Assembly: GCF_003721515.1 (NCBI RefSeq)
Contig: NZ_RJJD01000008.1
Span: 689,666 to 753,665 of the forward strand
Length of the DNA stretch: 64,000 nt
Source of the DNA: Rufibacter latericius
GTDB lineage: Bacteria > Bacteroidota > Bacteroidia > Cytophagales > Hymenobacteraceae
Direction of reading: 5' to 3'
Shown here: positions 28,373 to 36,295 of the stretch, one piece after another
Layout of the letters: every line of letters begins with the position of its first letter
Numbering within the stretch: the stretch's first letter is position 1
The notes under the pieces: generated by a model
The model's input: the letters and a program-made list of their open reading frames with translations, nothing else
Told to the model about the DNA's origin: nothing
Database searches by the model: none
Made by a program: the position numbers and the translations under genes

Positions 28373-29032
28373 TTATCGTTTTTTCTCTACTGCCTTCTGG
28401 ATGTTAAAATAAAGCTCGGTCAGGTTGAGTTTGTTCGGGGTTTGCAGGTTCACCAAATCGTATTTGTTTTCCACCAACTGCGGACGGCCTTTCTGCCGAA
28501 GCCCTACTACTGTCAGGAACATGTACTCATCACGGGGCGCATTCAGGACCACCGCGGTTTCTTTGCTTCGGCCGTTGCCGCTGGCCTTGATGGCGGCCAT
28601 AAGCCCTTCAAACTTGGTCAACCACATCTGGCTTTCCGCCTTCTTATTCAACTCGCCGTAGGCCATGTGCATGAGGTACATCACATCCAGGTTGAAGGGA
28701 TCAGTGGCCAGGAGTTTCTTGCCGGTGGTAATGATCTCAGGGAACCGCTCGTACAGCAGCATCTCGTTGAGGGCATCGGACTGGTCGTTGGGCTTATAGG
28801 GGTTGTAGCCTTTCTGCATGGTCCAGCCATAGTAGAGGTGCTTGTATTCGTCTACCGTCAGTTTGGGGTCGTTGGCGTGGTAGCGCTTTAACAAGGTAGG
28901 ATAGTACATCTTGGACTTAGAGGAAGTCACTGCCGTCTTGATGGCATCGTAGTTGATCTTGGAGACGGTCTGGGCCTGACTCTGGAAAAGAAAGCCAAGG
29001 CACAGGATGCTGGCAATTAGGAGTTGTTTCAT
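28373..29032 (-). CDS. DUF4919 domain protein, secreted
   Basis: A 219-residue protein with a signal peptide (KQLLIASILCLGFLFQSQAQ, cleavage after AQA). The mature part is helical and TPR-like (MLLYERFPEIITTGKKLLAT, then YLMHMAYGELNKKAESQMW) and matches the DUF4919 family common in Bacteroidota. Function unknown; probably periplasmic. It is divergent from the B12 uptake locus across a 563-bp gap. Confidence 0.85.
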   Translation of the reverse strand: MKQLLIASILCLGFLFQSQAQTVSKINYDAIKTAVTSSKSKMYYPTLLKRYHANDPKLTVDEYKHLYYGWTMQKGYNPYKPNDQSDALNEMLLYERFPEIITTGKKLLATDPFNLDVMYLMHMAYGELNKKAESQMWLTKFEGLMAAIKASGNGRSKETAVVLNAPRDEYMFLTVVGLRQKGRPQLVENKYDLVNLQTPNKLNLTELYFNIQKAVEKKR

Positions 29033-29145
29033 GTAGGTGATTAGGGGAATTTAAGACGACAAGCCTACGGCAAATACAGTGCTAAAAACTACAGGCAGGG
29101 TAAAAAGTTACACTCTCGTCGCGGCTCCATCTGTCAGGCACTTCT

Positions 29146-29181
29146 GTTTTGGGCCCGTTTCTGTAAAAACAACGCTGAAAC
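29146..29181. repeat. PIR repeat copy 5
   Basis: Left arm GTTTTGGGCCCGTTT, centre CTGTAAA, right arm AACAACGCTGAAAC, upstream of the riboswitch promoter. Confidence 0.6.
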
Positions 29182-29288
29182 AGAGGAAATATGCTGACTC
29201 TGGAAAATTTTAAAATCTGTTTTCCCCGCATTTAGCCAGCCGTTTGTAAATTTTCTGACCGTGTATAGCGCCCTTTCCAAACTTGGTG

Positions 29289-29296
29289 TACCTTTG
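29289..29296 (+). promoter_or_regulatory. -7 element of the B12 riboswitch transcript
   Basis: TACCTTTG matches the consensus, and the predicted transcription start about 7 nt later coincides with the 5' edge of the riboswitch. No good TTG is present at -33. Confidence 0.55.
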
Positions 29297-29302
29297 CCCT
29301 GA

Positions 29303-29475
29303 TTTTGGTGACAGCCTCGGTCTTCTACCGATGATGTCTTAAAAGGGAATCAGGTGCAAAACCTGAGCTGTTCCCGCAACTGTTATCTTCTACACGTTTC
29401 TGCCCACCGCACGCCACTGTCTGCTTTGCCAGATGGGAAGGCCGGGCAGAAGAAGAGAGCCAGGAGACCTGCCAA
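29303..29475 (+). ncRNA. Cobalamin (adenosylcobalamin) riboswitch
   Basis: The conserved core is clear: GGTGACAGCC-type P3 entry, GGGAATCAGGTGCAAAACC, TGAGCTGTTCCCGCAACTGT, and the B12 box AGCCAGGAGACCTGCC at 29459-29474. The variable arm between holds TGGGAAGGCCGGGCAGAAG. It stands in front of the BtuB/BtuG genes, so excess cobalamin should switch off their synthesis. Downstream, CGCCG-TGGGC-CGGCG at 29530-29544 followed by TTTTCGTTTATTT may be the terminator of the expression platform; that part is inferred. Confidence 0.93.
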
Positions 29476-29595
29476 CATCTAACATTCACCTGGAGGCTTT
29501 CGGGAAAAAAGCAGCAAGGATGGTGGCTCCGCCGTGGGCCGGCGTTTTCGTTTATTTCTTCCTGGGTAGTCTCCTCTGCTTGTGTAGCCGAGGAT

Positions 29596-31524
29596 ATGGT
29601 ACGTCGTCTTTTTCTGTTTGCGTGGATTGCGGTAAGTTGGGAGCTTTTGGCCCCGCAGACCAGCTATGCCCAGCTACAAGACACGGTGCAACTGGCGCCA
29701 GTTACGGTAGCCGCTCACCGCTACACCCGGTATGCCGCTGGTTCGCGGGTGCAAACGGTAGACACCCTGCTCCTGCAACGCAACCCTGGCACCACCCTAG
29801 CCGATCTCCTGCAACAACGAAGCCCCTTGTATCTTAAAAGCTATGGCAACGGCATGACGGCCACGGTAGCGTTCAGGGGAACATCGTCTAGCCACACGGC
29901 CGTGGTCTGGAATGGGTTTAACATTGCCTTGCCCACCTTGGGCATGTCTGATTTCGCTTTGCTACCACCTTCAGGCAACACCCAGGTAAGCGTACAGCAC
30001 GGGCCTAGCGGAGCCTTGCACGGCACCGGGGCCGTGGGCGGAGCTCTTTTGCTGGAGAATCCCGTTTCATTCCATCCGCAGCAATGGGTACGGGTACAGC
30101 AGGAAGTGGGCAGTTTCGGGCACCGGCGCACAGCCGCCAACGGGACAGTCTCCAACGGAAGATTATCCCTTTCTTCTTCGTTTACCCGCACGGCGTCAGA
30201 CAATGATTTCCGGTTTTTGAATACCACTGCCTTCGGGTCACCGTGGGAGACGCAGCAGAACGCCGCTTTCGCTCAAACCAGCCTGGCGCAGGAGGTGCAT
30301 TACAAACTGAGTCCGGCGCAGCGCCTATCGGTGCGCGGCTGGTACGTGAAAACACATCGCCAAATCCAAGCGCCCATGGGCAGCGCCAACACCCACGCTG
30401 AGCAGGACGATGAAAACCTACGCCTTATGGGTGAGTGGCAGGGTCAGATTGCCCGAGGCACCACCACCGTAAGAGCGGCCTATTTCCATGACGTGCTTAA
30501 TTACAAAGACGATGGGGTGCTTTCCCTTTCTTCCGTGGATACCTACCAGAGCCAGGTGGAGCACGAACGCGCCTTATTGCCCAATCTGCTGCTACAAGTA
30601 GGGGCTGAGGGCCAGTTATTCAAAGCCAATGTGGGCGGATATGGCGGCAAAGTAGATGAACGGAGGCTCTCCACCTACGGATGGCTTCGGTATGATCCCC
30701 TGTCGGCATTGCAGCTAAGCCTGAACCTGCGGCAGGCGTGGGTACAGGGTTTTAATCCGCCGCTTACTCCTACCCTGGGCGCTAATTTTACATTCCTGGA
30801 CCAAGCCGGAAATACGCTCTCCGCCAAAGCCAACCTCTCCCGCAGCTACCGGGTGCCTACCCTGAACGACCGTTTTTGGCGTCCGGGCGGAAATCCGGCC
30901 CTAAAACCCGAAAGCGGCTGGGGCTATGAAGGCGGTTTAAGGCACCAGTACAAGAAAAGCCGTTTAAGCGGTACTACAGAAATCACCGGCTATGCCCTAC
31001 GCGTGAACGACTGGATTCAGTGGCAACCCTCCGCTACCGGAGGTTACTCTGAGCCCGTCAACCTACAAACCGTTAGCGGAAATGGCGTTGAACTGGACAG
31101 CCGGTGGCAATTTACCCTTGATGACCGATGGTCTTTTTCTGGAGGAGCTGCCTACGCCTACACCATCTCCCAACAGAAACTCCCCGATGCCCAAGCACAA
31201 TTACAGGACCGGCAACTGTTCTACGTTCCCAAACACAAAGTAGCCTCCTGGGTTGAAGCCCGCTACGGTAGCTGGTGGCTCTCCTCAGATGCTACATTCA
31301 CCGGCCAACGCTTCACCGATAATGACAACAACAATTGGCTGGAGCCTTATGCCTTGGTAAATGCCAGTTTGGGTAAAACTTTCACCTGGCCCCGCTTTGA
31401 AACACAACTTATGGCGCAGGTACAGAACCTGACCAACACCGTGTACCAAACCATGGCGTACCTGGCCATGCCGCCGCGTCACTTCAGAATATCCGTTTCA
31501 TTTAAATGGGCGGCTAAACCTTAA
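29596..31524 (+). CDS. TonB-dependent receptor, BtuB-like (cobalamin uptake)
   Basis: A 642-residue outer-membrane receptor. The signal peptide ends in TSYAQ. It is followed by a plug domain (QLAPVTVAAHRYTRYAAGS, LADLLQQRSPLYLKSYGNGM, VSVQHGPSGALHGTGAVGG) and a 22-strand-type barrel ending in an aromatic-rich strand (YLAMPPRHFRISVSFKW). It is short for a TonB receptor and lacks the N-terminal carboxypeptidase-like domain of SusC proteins, which fits BtuB. Control by the cobalamin riboswitch makes vitamin B12 or a related corrinoid the likely substrate. It is followed 32 bp later by a BtuG-like lipoprotein. Confidence 0.9.
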   Translation: MVRRLFLFAWIAVSWELLAPQTSYAQLQDTVQLAPVTVAAHRYTRYAAGSRVQTVDTLLLQRNPGTTLADLLQQRSPLYLKSYGNGMTATVAFRGTSSSHTAVVWNGFNIALPTLGMSDFALLPPSGNTQVSVQHGPSGALHGTGAVGGALLLENPVSFHPQQWVRVQQEVGSFGHRRTAANGTVSNGRLSLSSSFTRTASDNDFRFLNTTAFGSPWETQQNAAFAQTSLAQEVHYKLSPAQRLSVRGWYVKTHRQIQAPMGSANTHAEQDDENLRLMGEWQGQIARGTTTVRAAYFHDVLNYKDDGVLSLSSVDTYQSQVEHERALLPNLLLQVGAEGQLFKANVGGYGGKVDERRLSTYGWLRYDPLSALQLSLNLRQAWVQGFNPPLTPTLGANFTFLDQAGNTLSAKANLSRSYRVPTLNDRFWRPGGNPALKPESGWGYEGGLRHQYKKSRLSGTTEITGYALRVNDWIQWQPSATGGYSEPVNLQTVSGNGVELDSRWQFTLDDRWSFSGGAAYAYTISQQKLPDAQAQLQDRQLFYVPKHKVASWVEARYGSWWLSSDATFTGQRFTDNDNNNWLEPYALVNASLGKTFTWPRFETQLMAQVQNLTNTVYQTMAYLAMPPRHFRISVSFKWAAKP

Positions 31525-31556
31525 TTTCTCATTTTTTCCATTCACCAATTACCTCT

Positions 31557-32594
31557 ATGAAAATCAATACTTTTAAGAAGTACCTACTTTACGTAGTGTT
31601 GGCCAGCAGTAGCGTAGTGACCTCTTCCTGCGACAACTCAGACGACAATGAACCAAAAGGAGCCTATGAACACGGCGTATTTATCACCAACGAAGGACAG
31701 TTCAGGCATACCAATGCTGAGGTAAGCTTTCTTTCCAAAGACAGCAAAACCTTGATCCCAGAGTTGTTCAAAGAGGTGAACGACCGCCCCTTAGGAGATG
31801 CGGCCCAATCCATGACTTTTATCGGGGATAGAGCCTACATAGCCGTGAATAACAGCAAAAAGATTGAAGTGGTAGATGCAAATACATTTGTCTCGAAAGG
31901 TGTCATCAACGGACTTGAGATTCCTAGGTACATTGCGGCCCTTTCATCTGACAAAGCGTACGTGACCGAGTATGTAGGGTACGAAGGAGCCGGACGGGTT
32001 TCTGTCCTGAACCTATCCACCAACACGGTAACCAAGACCATCACTGTGGGCTTTCTTCCTGAAGGCTTGCTCCTCTACAACGGCAAATTGTACGTGGCCA
32101 ATGGCGGCGATAACACCATTTCAGTTATCAACACCACTACCGATGTAGTGGAATCTACCATTACCGTAGGCGAAGCCCCGCAACACCTGGTGCTGGATGC
32201 TAACAATAAAATCTGGGTCCTGAGAGGCGGTTACTCCTCGCCGGGGGCTTTGATCAAAATAGATCCGGCCAACAACAATTCCCTTACCACCTACAACTTT
32301 CCGGAGGGAACCAGTGGTGCTGGGCAGTTAACTCTCAACGGTGCCAAAAACACGCTTTATTACTCATACAGTGGCAAAGTTTATTCTATGTCTACGGCGG
32401 CAACCTCTGCCCCAACAGCGGCTCTTATCAACCGGAGTGCGTACGGCCTGGGCGTTGACCCGGAAACCAATACCATATACCTGGGCGCAGGCGGTTATAC
32501 GACCAATGGTTGGGCAGTACGATATCAACCCACCGGCACCGTCATTGATTCTTTTCAAGTAAGGGTTCTACCTAATGGGTTCTCCTTCAGATAA
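31557..32594 (+). CDS. BtuG-like surface beta-propeller lipoprotein, copy 1
   Basis: A 345-residue lipoprotein with Cys25 in VTSSC followed by DNSDDNEP, a surface-export-type acidic stretch. The mature part is a YncE/DUF5074-like beta-propeller: repeated blades such as GDRAYIAVNNSKKIEVVDAN, then NGKLYVANGGDNTISVINTT and ANNKIWVLRGG. In Bacteroides a seven-bladed propeller lipoprotein, BtuG, captures B12 outside the cell and hands it to BtuB. The same gene order and riboswitch control point to that role here. It ends in PNGFSFR, as does the next paralogue. A terminator follows 35 bp later. Confidence 0.85.
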   Translation: MKINTFKKYLLYVVLASSSVVTSSCDNSDDNEPKGAYEHGVFITNEGQFRHTNAEVSFLSKDSKTLIPELFKEVNDRPLGDAAQSMTFIGDRAYIAVNNSKKIEVVDANTFVSKGVINGLEIPRYIAALSSDKAYVTEYVGYEGAGRVSVLNLSTNTVTKTITVGFLPEGLLLYNGKLYVANGGDNTISVINTTTDVVESTITVGEAPQHLVLDANNKIWVLRGGYSSPGALIKIDPANNNSLTTYNFPEGTSGAGQLTLNGAKNTLYYSYSGKVYSMSTAATSAPTAALINRSAYGLGVDPETNTIYLGAGGYTTNGWAVRYQPTGTVIDSFQVRVLPNGFSFR

Positions 32595-32599
32595 CCCCT

Positions 32600-32634
32600 T
32601 TTTAGCGTCATTTTCCTGAAACTGCAATGAAAAC
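32600..32634. repeat. PIR repeat copy 6 (degenerate)
   Basis: Left arm TTTTAGCGTCATTTT, centre CCTGAAA, right arm CTGCAATGAAAAC. It starts 5 bp after the stop and overlaps the following terminator by a few bases. Confidence 0.5.
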
Positions 32635-32678
32635 AGCAAAAAGGCAGCCTCTATCTGAGGCTGCCTTTTTGCTGTTTT
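32630..32678 (+). terminator. Terminator between the two BtuG-like genes
   Basis: A 22-bp stem: 32630-32651 (containing AAAACAGCAAAAAGGCAGC) pairs with 32657-32678 around TATCT, and is followed by T residues. It would stop most riboswitch-controlled transcription before the second paralogue. Confidence 0.88.
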
Positions 32679-32770
32679 TGCTTCTGGTTTTACCAAAGCG
32701 CAGACCAAGCTTCCGGTCCTGCTCCCCTCCTGACCACCTGCAATTTCGGCTAATTTCATACCTTAGTGAC

Positions 32771-33829
32771 ATGAAACGTTTGTTCCTCCGCAATCAAGTC
32801 CTGATGGGGCTTTTAAGTACTTTTCTCTTGTTTACTACATCTTGCAAAGAGGAGGAAAAAGTGGTGCTTCCCATGTATGAGGCGGGGGTATTGGTCTCCA
32901 ATGAAAGTACGGCAGGAGAACCAAATGGCAGTGTCAGTTATTATGACCGAGCCACCGGCACCGTTGAACCAGATCTTTTCAATAAGGTAAACGGCCGATC
33001 TCTGGAAGGAAACACCCTACAGATGGCCAGTGCGTTTGACAAAACGTACCTGCTCACCGGTAACAAAAAAATAGAAGTCCTTACCTCGCGCACCTTTACC
33101 GCGGCAGGCGTAATCCAAGGGTTGCAGGTTCCGCAGTGGTTTGTGGCCATGAACAGCACCACAGGCTTCGTCACGGACTGGGTAACCGCGCAAGCCGATT
33201 CCGGGAGGGTACTGGAAGTGAACCTACGCACGCTCGAGATCACAGATACCCTCAAAACTGACAAAAGACCAGGAGTAATGGCGATGGGCGGCACCCGGCT
33301 GTACGTGGCCAACAACACCAACAGGATTCATGTCATCAACCCGGCCACCTTAGCCATTGACACCACCATCACCGTGGGGGATAACCCCAACAGCATGGTG
33401 GTAGACGGAGCCGGATTCCTGTGGGTTCTCTGCGGCGGTCGCCCCGATGCCACAACCCCAGCCAACCGCACCAAAGGCAAACTCATCCGGATTACTACCA
33501 ATAACCTAAGGGCGCAACAAAGAGTCTTTGAATTTCCGGGAACCACTTTCCAGCCGAAGAACCTGGCCTTGAGCACCAGCCGTAACCGGTTGTACTTCCT
33601 CAACGGCGGGGTCTACGTGATGGAAACAGCAGCCATAGCCCTGCCAACCGCACCAATCATCCGTAGGCCATTCCAAAGCCTGGGGCAAGACCCTACAGAT
33701 GGATTGTTATATGTCTCCAGAACTGCTCCAGATGGCAAGACCGGGTGGGTGATCAGGTATAAGACCAACGGCGCGGTGGTAGATTCTTTCCAGGTACAGG
33801 GCGTACCCAACGGGTTTAGCTTCCGCTAG
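32771..33829 (+). CDS. BtuG-like surface beta-propeller lipoprotein, copy 2
   Basis: A 352-residue paralogue of the preceding gene. It has Cys25 in FTTSC followed by KEEEK, and a propeller with matching blades (FDKTYLLTGNKKIEVLTS, GTRLYVANNTNRIHVINPAT, GFLWVLCGGRP) and the same C-terminus, DSFQVQGVPNGFSFR. The start at ATG 32771 opens the signal peptide; the longer frame from 32627 runs through the terminator and is rejected. A strong terminator separates it from copy 1, so it may have its own promoter or depend on read-through. Confidence 0.82.
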   Translation: MKRLFLRNQVLMGLLSTFLLFTTSCKEEEKVVLPMYEAGVLVSNESTAGEPNGSVSYYDRATGTVEPDLFNKVNGRSLEGNTLQMASAFDKTYLLTGNKKIEVLTSRTFTAAGVIQGLQVPQWFVAMNSTTGFVTDWVTAQADSGRVLEVNLRTLEITDTLKTDKRPGVMAMGGTRLYVANNTNRIHVINPATLAIDTTITVGDNPNSMVVDGAGFLWVLCGGRPDATTPANRTKGKLIRITTNNLRAQQRVFEFPGTTFQPKNLALSTSRNRLYFLNGGVYVMETAAIALPTAPIIRRPFQSLGQDPTDGLLYVSRTAPDGKTGWVIRYKTNGAVVDSFQVQGVPNGFSFR

Positions 33830-33864
33830 TTTAAGAGCCGTTTTGACCAAATAGGCCTGAAAAC
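33830..33864. repeat. PIR repeat copy 7
   Basis: Left arm TTTAAGAGCCGTTTT, centre GACCAAA, right arm TAGGCCTGAAAAC. It begins with the base after the stop codon of BtuG-like copy 2. Confidence 0.6.
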
Positions 33865-33865
33865 A

Positions 33866-33897
33866 GGAAAGCCCGCCTTCTTCAAGGCAGGCTTTCC
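33866..33897. terminator. Bidirectional terminator between BtuG-like copy 2 and the 110-aa lipoprotein gene
   Basis: GGAAAGCCCGCCTT and AAGGCAGGCTTTCC pair with one C-A mismatch around CTTC, directly behind the PIR repeat. Confidence 0.8.
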
Positions 33898-33919
33898 TAA
33901 AGGAAAATTAAACTTAATT

Positions 33920-34252
33920 TTAATTATTGTCTCTGTCTTTCTTCCGCTCGGCCGCGCCGCCTACTCCCTGGTTACTGACATCTGAGTTCCGTTCCCGCAG
34001 TTTATCTTCCTGCTGGTCGTAGATTGCCTGGTTGGTAGAGTCGGTGGCGTTGGTATTCACGGGGTCCTGGGTTTCGTCTGAGAGCCCCTCGGGGTTTCTT
34101 TCAGTAGGACTTTTGTCTTTGAAGTCACTTTCCTCTACGTTCACCTGGCCCTCGCTGGTACCGGTGCTGCAGGCGGTGGTGCCTAGCAGTAAGGCGGCCC
34201 CTAACAGCAAAGAGCCGGAAATACGTTTTATGGACATCGTTCTCTTTTTCAT
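33920..34252 (-). CDS. Small hydrophilic lipoprotein (110 aa)
   Basis: Signal peptide with lipobox LGTTAC (Cys28), then a mature part of about 82 residues that is almost entirely polar and charged (EESDFKDKSPTERNPEG, QQEDKLRERNSDVSNQG), ending in AAERKKDRDNN. It is predicted to be disordered. No family recognised. It is divergent from another extremely hydrophilic protein gene at 34487, so the two may share a stress-related theme; that is inference. Confidence 0.75.
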   Translation of the reverse strand: MKKRTMSIKRISGSLLLGAALLLGTTACSTGTSEGQVNVEESDFKDKSPTERNPEGLSDETQDPVNTNATDSTNQAIYDQQEDKLRERNSDVSNQGVGGAAERKKDRDNN

Positions 34253-34486
34253 AGATCTGGTTCAATAGATGAGCATTACGGGTTAGCTTATGCGTGAGGC
34301 CCGCTCTGAGGATAGTACGCGCTTCATCACGGTTGAGTTAACCTACCTGCGGCTTTCCGGCATTATTTGCTTTAAGAATCAATCGGGCTAACCTTATCTT
34401 GCCCTCTCTCCGTACAACAGGAAGGAGCTGGCGAATGCTGGCGTACCTATTTGTATAAGTTTCACCCCAACTAAGGAGAAAGCGCT

Positions 34487-35032
34487 ATGACCAAAGGAAA
34501 AGGCGAGAATAGCCCAAAGCAACATAGACCTGACCAGGATAGAAGCTGGAGAGACATCAACAGCCAGGATGACCAGCTCAACAACAGCAATCGGCACAAC
34601 AACAACCCACCTTACGAGGGAACCCCGGAAACCCGGTCTAACCACGATACGCCGGGCAGCGGAAACCAGAAATCCAGCAACAATGACCAAGGAGGCATGG
34701 ATACTGGGGCGGGCGTGAGCGGCCAACCCAACAACGAGCACAACCACAACCGCGACCAGGGCACCAACGATCCTAAGTTCCAGGACGGACCCGTGGCCGG
34801 CGGCGCCGATAATACCCGAGGCACCAACGTTCCGTCCAGAGAAGGACACGGCGGCGGCGCGAAAAAAGGCAAATTCGATCCCGAACAGCATTCCCCACAG
34901 GGTTCACACGCCAACCCGTCAGACACCCGGGGCTCAGATTCATCGGACAAGGAGTTCCGGAACAATCAGCCTAACGCGAGTACCCTCAAAGGCCACAAAG
35001 ACAAAGAAGGCTTGGGCAACGAGAAAGAATAA
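34487..35032 (+). CDS. Disordered hydrophilin-like protein (181 aa)
   Basis: A protein with no hydrophobic core, no cysteine and a single tryptophan. It is dominated by Asn, Gly, Asp, His, Ser and Lys (DQLNNSNRHNNNPPYEG, NEHNHNRDQGTNDPKFQDG, EGHGGGAKKGKFDPEQH). The composition resembles LEA or hydrophilin proteins made under desiccation or osmotic stress. No signal peptide, so it should be cytosolic. The opposite strand has an open frame, but the codon pattern, start and composition favour this strand. Function is inferred from composition only. Confidence 0.75.
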   Translation: MTKGKGENSPKQHRPDQDRSWRDINSQDDQLNNSNRHNNNPPYEGTPETRSNHDTPGSGNQKSSNNDQGGMDTGAGVSGQPNNEHNHNRDQGTNDPKFQDGPVAGGADNTRGTNVPSREGHGGGAKKGKFDPEQHSPQGSHANPSDTRGSDSSDKEFRNNQPNASTLKGHKDKEGLGNEKE

Positions 35033-35068
35033 GTACTTGGCTTACCTGTAAGCGAAGAAAAAGCGGGC

Positions 35069-35105
35069 GTTTTAGCTCTGATTTCAGCAAAAGACCCGGG
35101 AAACG
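35069..35105. repeat. PIR repeat copy 8
   Basis: Left arm GTTTTAGCTCTGATTT, centre CAGCAAAA, right arm GACCCGGGAAACG. Its right arm is part of the terminator stem at 35089-35118. Confidence 0.5.
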
Positions 35106-35118
35106 CCCCGGGTCTTTT
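35089..35118 (+). terminator. Terminator of the hydrophilin-like gene
   Basis: AAAAGACCCGGG (35089-35100) pairs with CCCGGGTCTTTT (35107-35118), followed by GTTTTTAA. Confidence 0.85.
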
Positions 35119-35213
35119 GTTTTTAACCCGGTTAACGCTTTGTTTGGGCAAGCCGCCGGCATTCCCGTATCTTCGCGAAACCGTCTGCCTTGCCAGACTT
35201 TAACAAAACGTGT

Positions 35214-35843
35214 ATGGAAGCATCACAGAGCGAGAAGGTGATTACCCCCGAAGTAGTAGCCCAAAGTCTTTCCTTTGAGGGATATCTGGCGTTGGTACAT
35301 GAGGCGGTGGCCCAGGGAAAGACCACGGGTTTAGAGCAGTCTGCTTTTTTGGCGCAGCTCACCCAAGACAACCTGGCCATTATGGAACGCACCTACAAAA
35401 CCCCGCTGCTGCCAGAACTGGTGAAGTTGATCCAGGACTTACCGCAGCCACAGTTGTGGCTGGTACTCACCGAGGGCTGGTGCGGCGATGCGGCGGTACA
35501 CCTGCCGGTGTTGGCAGCGCTGACCGAAAAATCGGACAATATCACGTTTAGAACCATCCTGCGCACGGAGCAACCCGCCGTCATGGACGCATACCTCACC
35601 CACGGCGGCAAAAGCATTCCCAAGCTGATTGCCCTTGCTCCCGATACGCTTCAGCCGCTAGGCTCCTGGGGGCCCAGGCCGCTCGTGCTGCAGGAGTACG
35701 TCCTGGATCTGAAGAAAAAAGACCTGCCCCTTCTGGAATTCATTAAGAAATCGTTGGGGCACTCAGAGGAAAACAATGGTCAGGCCCTGCAGGCCGAGTT
35801 GCTGCACCTGATTCCTAAATGGGCGAAAGCCGCTCAAGCGTAA
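35214..35843 (+). CDS. Thioredoxin-fold protein with single active-site cysteine
   Basis: A 209-residue cytosolic protein of the Thioredoxin_9-type group. The active-site region reads LTEGWCGDAAVHLPVL, where the second cysteine of the usual CxxC is alanine, and a cis-proline-type segment GKSIPKLI follows. A monothiol site of this kind cannot do classical dithiol exchange. The WCGDA form is, as far as I recall, common in this family. Start at ATG 35214 (MEASQSEKV); the TTG at 35190 is rejected. It is followed 1 bp later by a small membrane protein gene. Confidence 0.8.
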   Translation: MEASQSEKVITPEVVAQSLSFEGYLALVHEAVAQGKTTGLEQSAFLAQLTQDNLAIMERTYKTPLLPELVKLIQDLPQPQLWLVLTEGWCGDAAVHLPVLAALTEKSDNITFRTILRTEQPAVMDAYLTHGGKSIPKLIALAPDTLQPLGSWGPRPLVLQEYVLDLKKKDLPLLEFIKKSLGHSEENNGQALQAELLHLIPKWAKAAQA

Positions 35844-35844
35844 C

Positions 35845-36177
35845 ATGGCAAAAGTTGTCAAAAGACATCCCTTCCAGCGAGACTGGCGCCGCGACCTGCT
35901 CATTGCTGCGCTCATTAGCATGCTGCTAGCTATGGCCCTGCTGCTGTACGCCTTCGGGCTCACCAGCGACTTCATCTCACGGCTGTTCAACGCATTCCTG
36001 GTTATATTTCTCCTGATGGCGGGTACGGCCTTTGTCATTGTGCCTGGGGTGAACTGGGTTTTCCTGCGGCTTTCCGGAAAAGCCCCTAAAGCTCCTAAAA
36101 AAGCATCGGCTGCCCCCAAGCGCCCTATCTCTAAAGCAAAGGCCAGAGAACCAAAATGGGATAGTTCTGATTCCTGA
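35845..36177 (+). CDS. Small membrane protein with two predicted helices
   Basis: A 110-residue protein with a basic N-terminus (AKVVKRHPFQRDWRRD), two hydrophobic helices (LLIAALISMLLAMALLLYAF and LFNAFLVIFLLMAGTAFVIV), and a Lys/Pro/Ala-rich cytosolic tail. It begins 1 bp after the thioredoxin-fold gene, so the two are translationally coupled. No family recognised. Confidence 0.75.
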   Translation: MAKVVKRHPFQRDWRRDLLIAALISMLLAMALLLYAFGLTSDFISRLFNAFLVIFLLMAGTAFVIVPGVNWVFLRLSGKAPKAPKKASAAPKRPISKAKAREPKWDSSDS

Positions 36178-36295
36178 GGTTTGAGCCGATAGTTTAGACT
36201 GAAGAAAGAGGACAAAGGCACTACCCCTGTATTTTCTTTGTTATATCCCTACATTCGGGAACGAACCAGCATTTTACCCTTTGTCCCTAAAGCGC

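Larger units (their letters stand above)
29033..29595. other. 563-bp leader region of the B12 uptake locus
   Basis: Contains a PIR repeat (29146-29181), a -7 element (29289-29296), a cobalamin riboswitch (about 29303-29475) and a possible expression-platform hairpin (29530-29548) before the btuB-like ATG. An open frame from 29433 runs across riboswitch RNA and is not a gene. Confidence 0.8.

Noticed and set aside
29107-29115. Minus-strand TGTAAC upstream of the DUF4919 gene
   Set aside because: The nearest TTTG-type element is about 28 nt away and the gene is unrelated to metals; treated as background.
29433-29837. Open frame of 134 codons across the B12 leader
   Set aside because: Covers the riboswitch B12 box and overlaps the start of the btuB-like gene in another frame.
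34394-34891. Hydrophobic 165-codon frame on the minus strand
   Set aside because: It is opposite the hydrophilin-like gene and looks membrane-like only because complementary codons of Asn/Asp/His give Val/Ile/Leu. It starts within the plus-strand gene and lacks a promoter. Some doubt remains.
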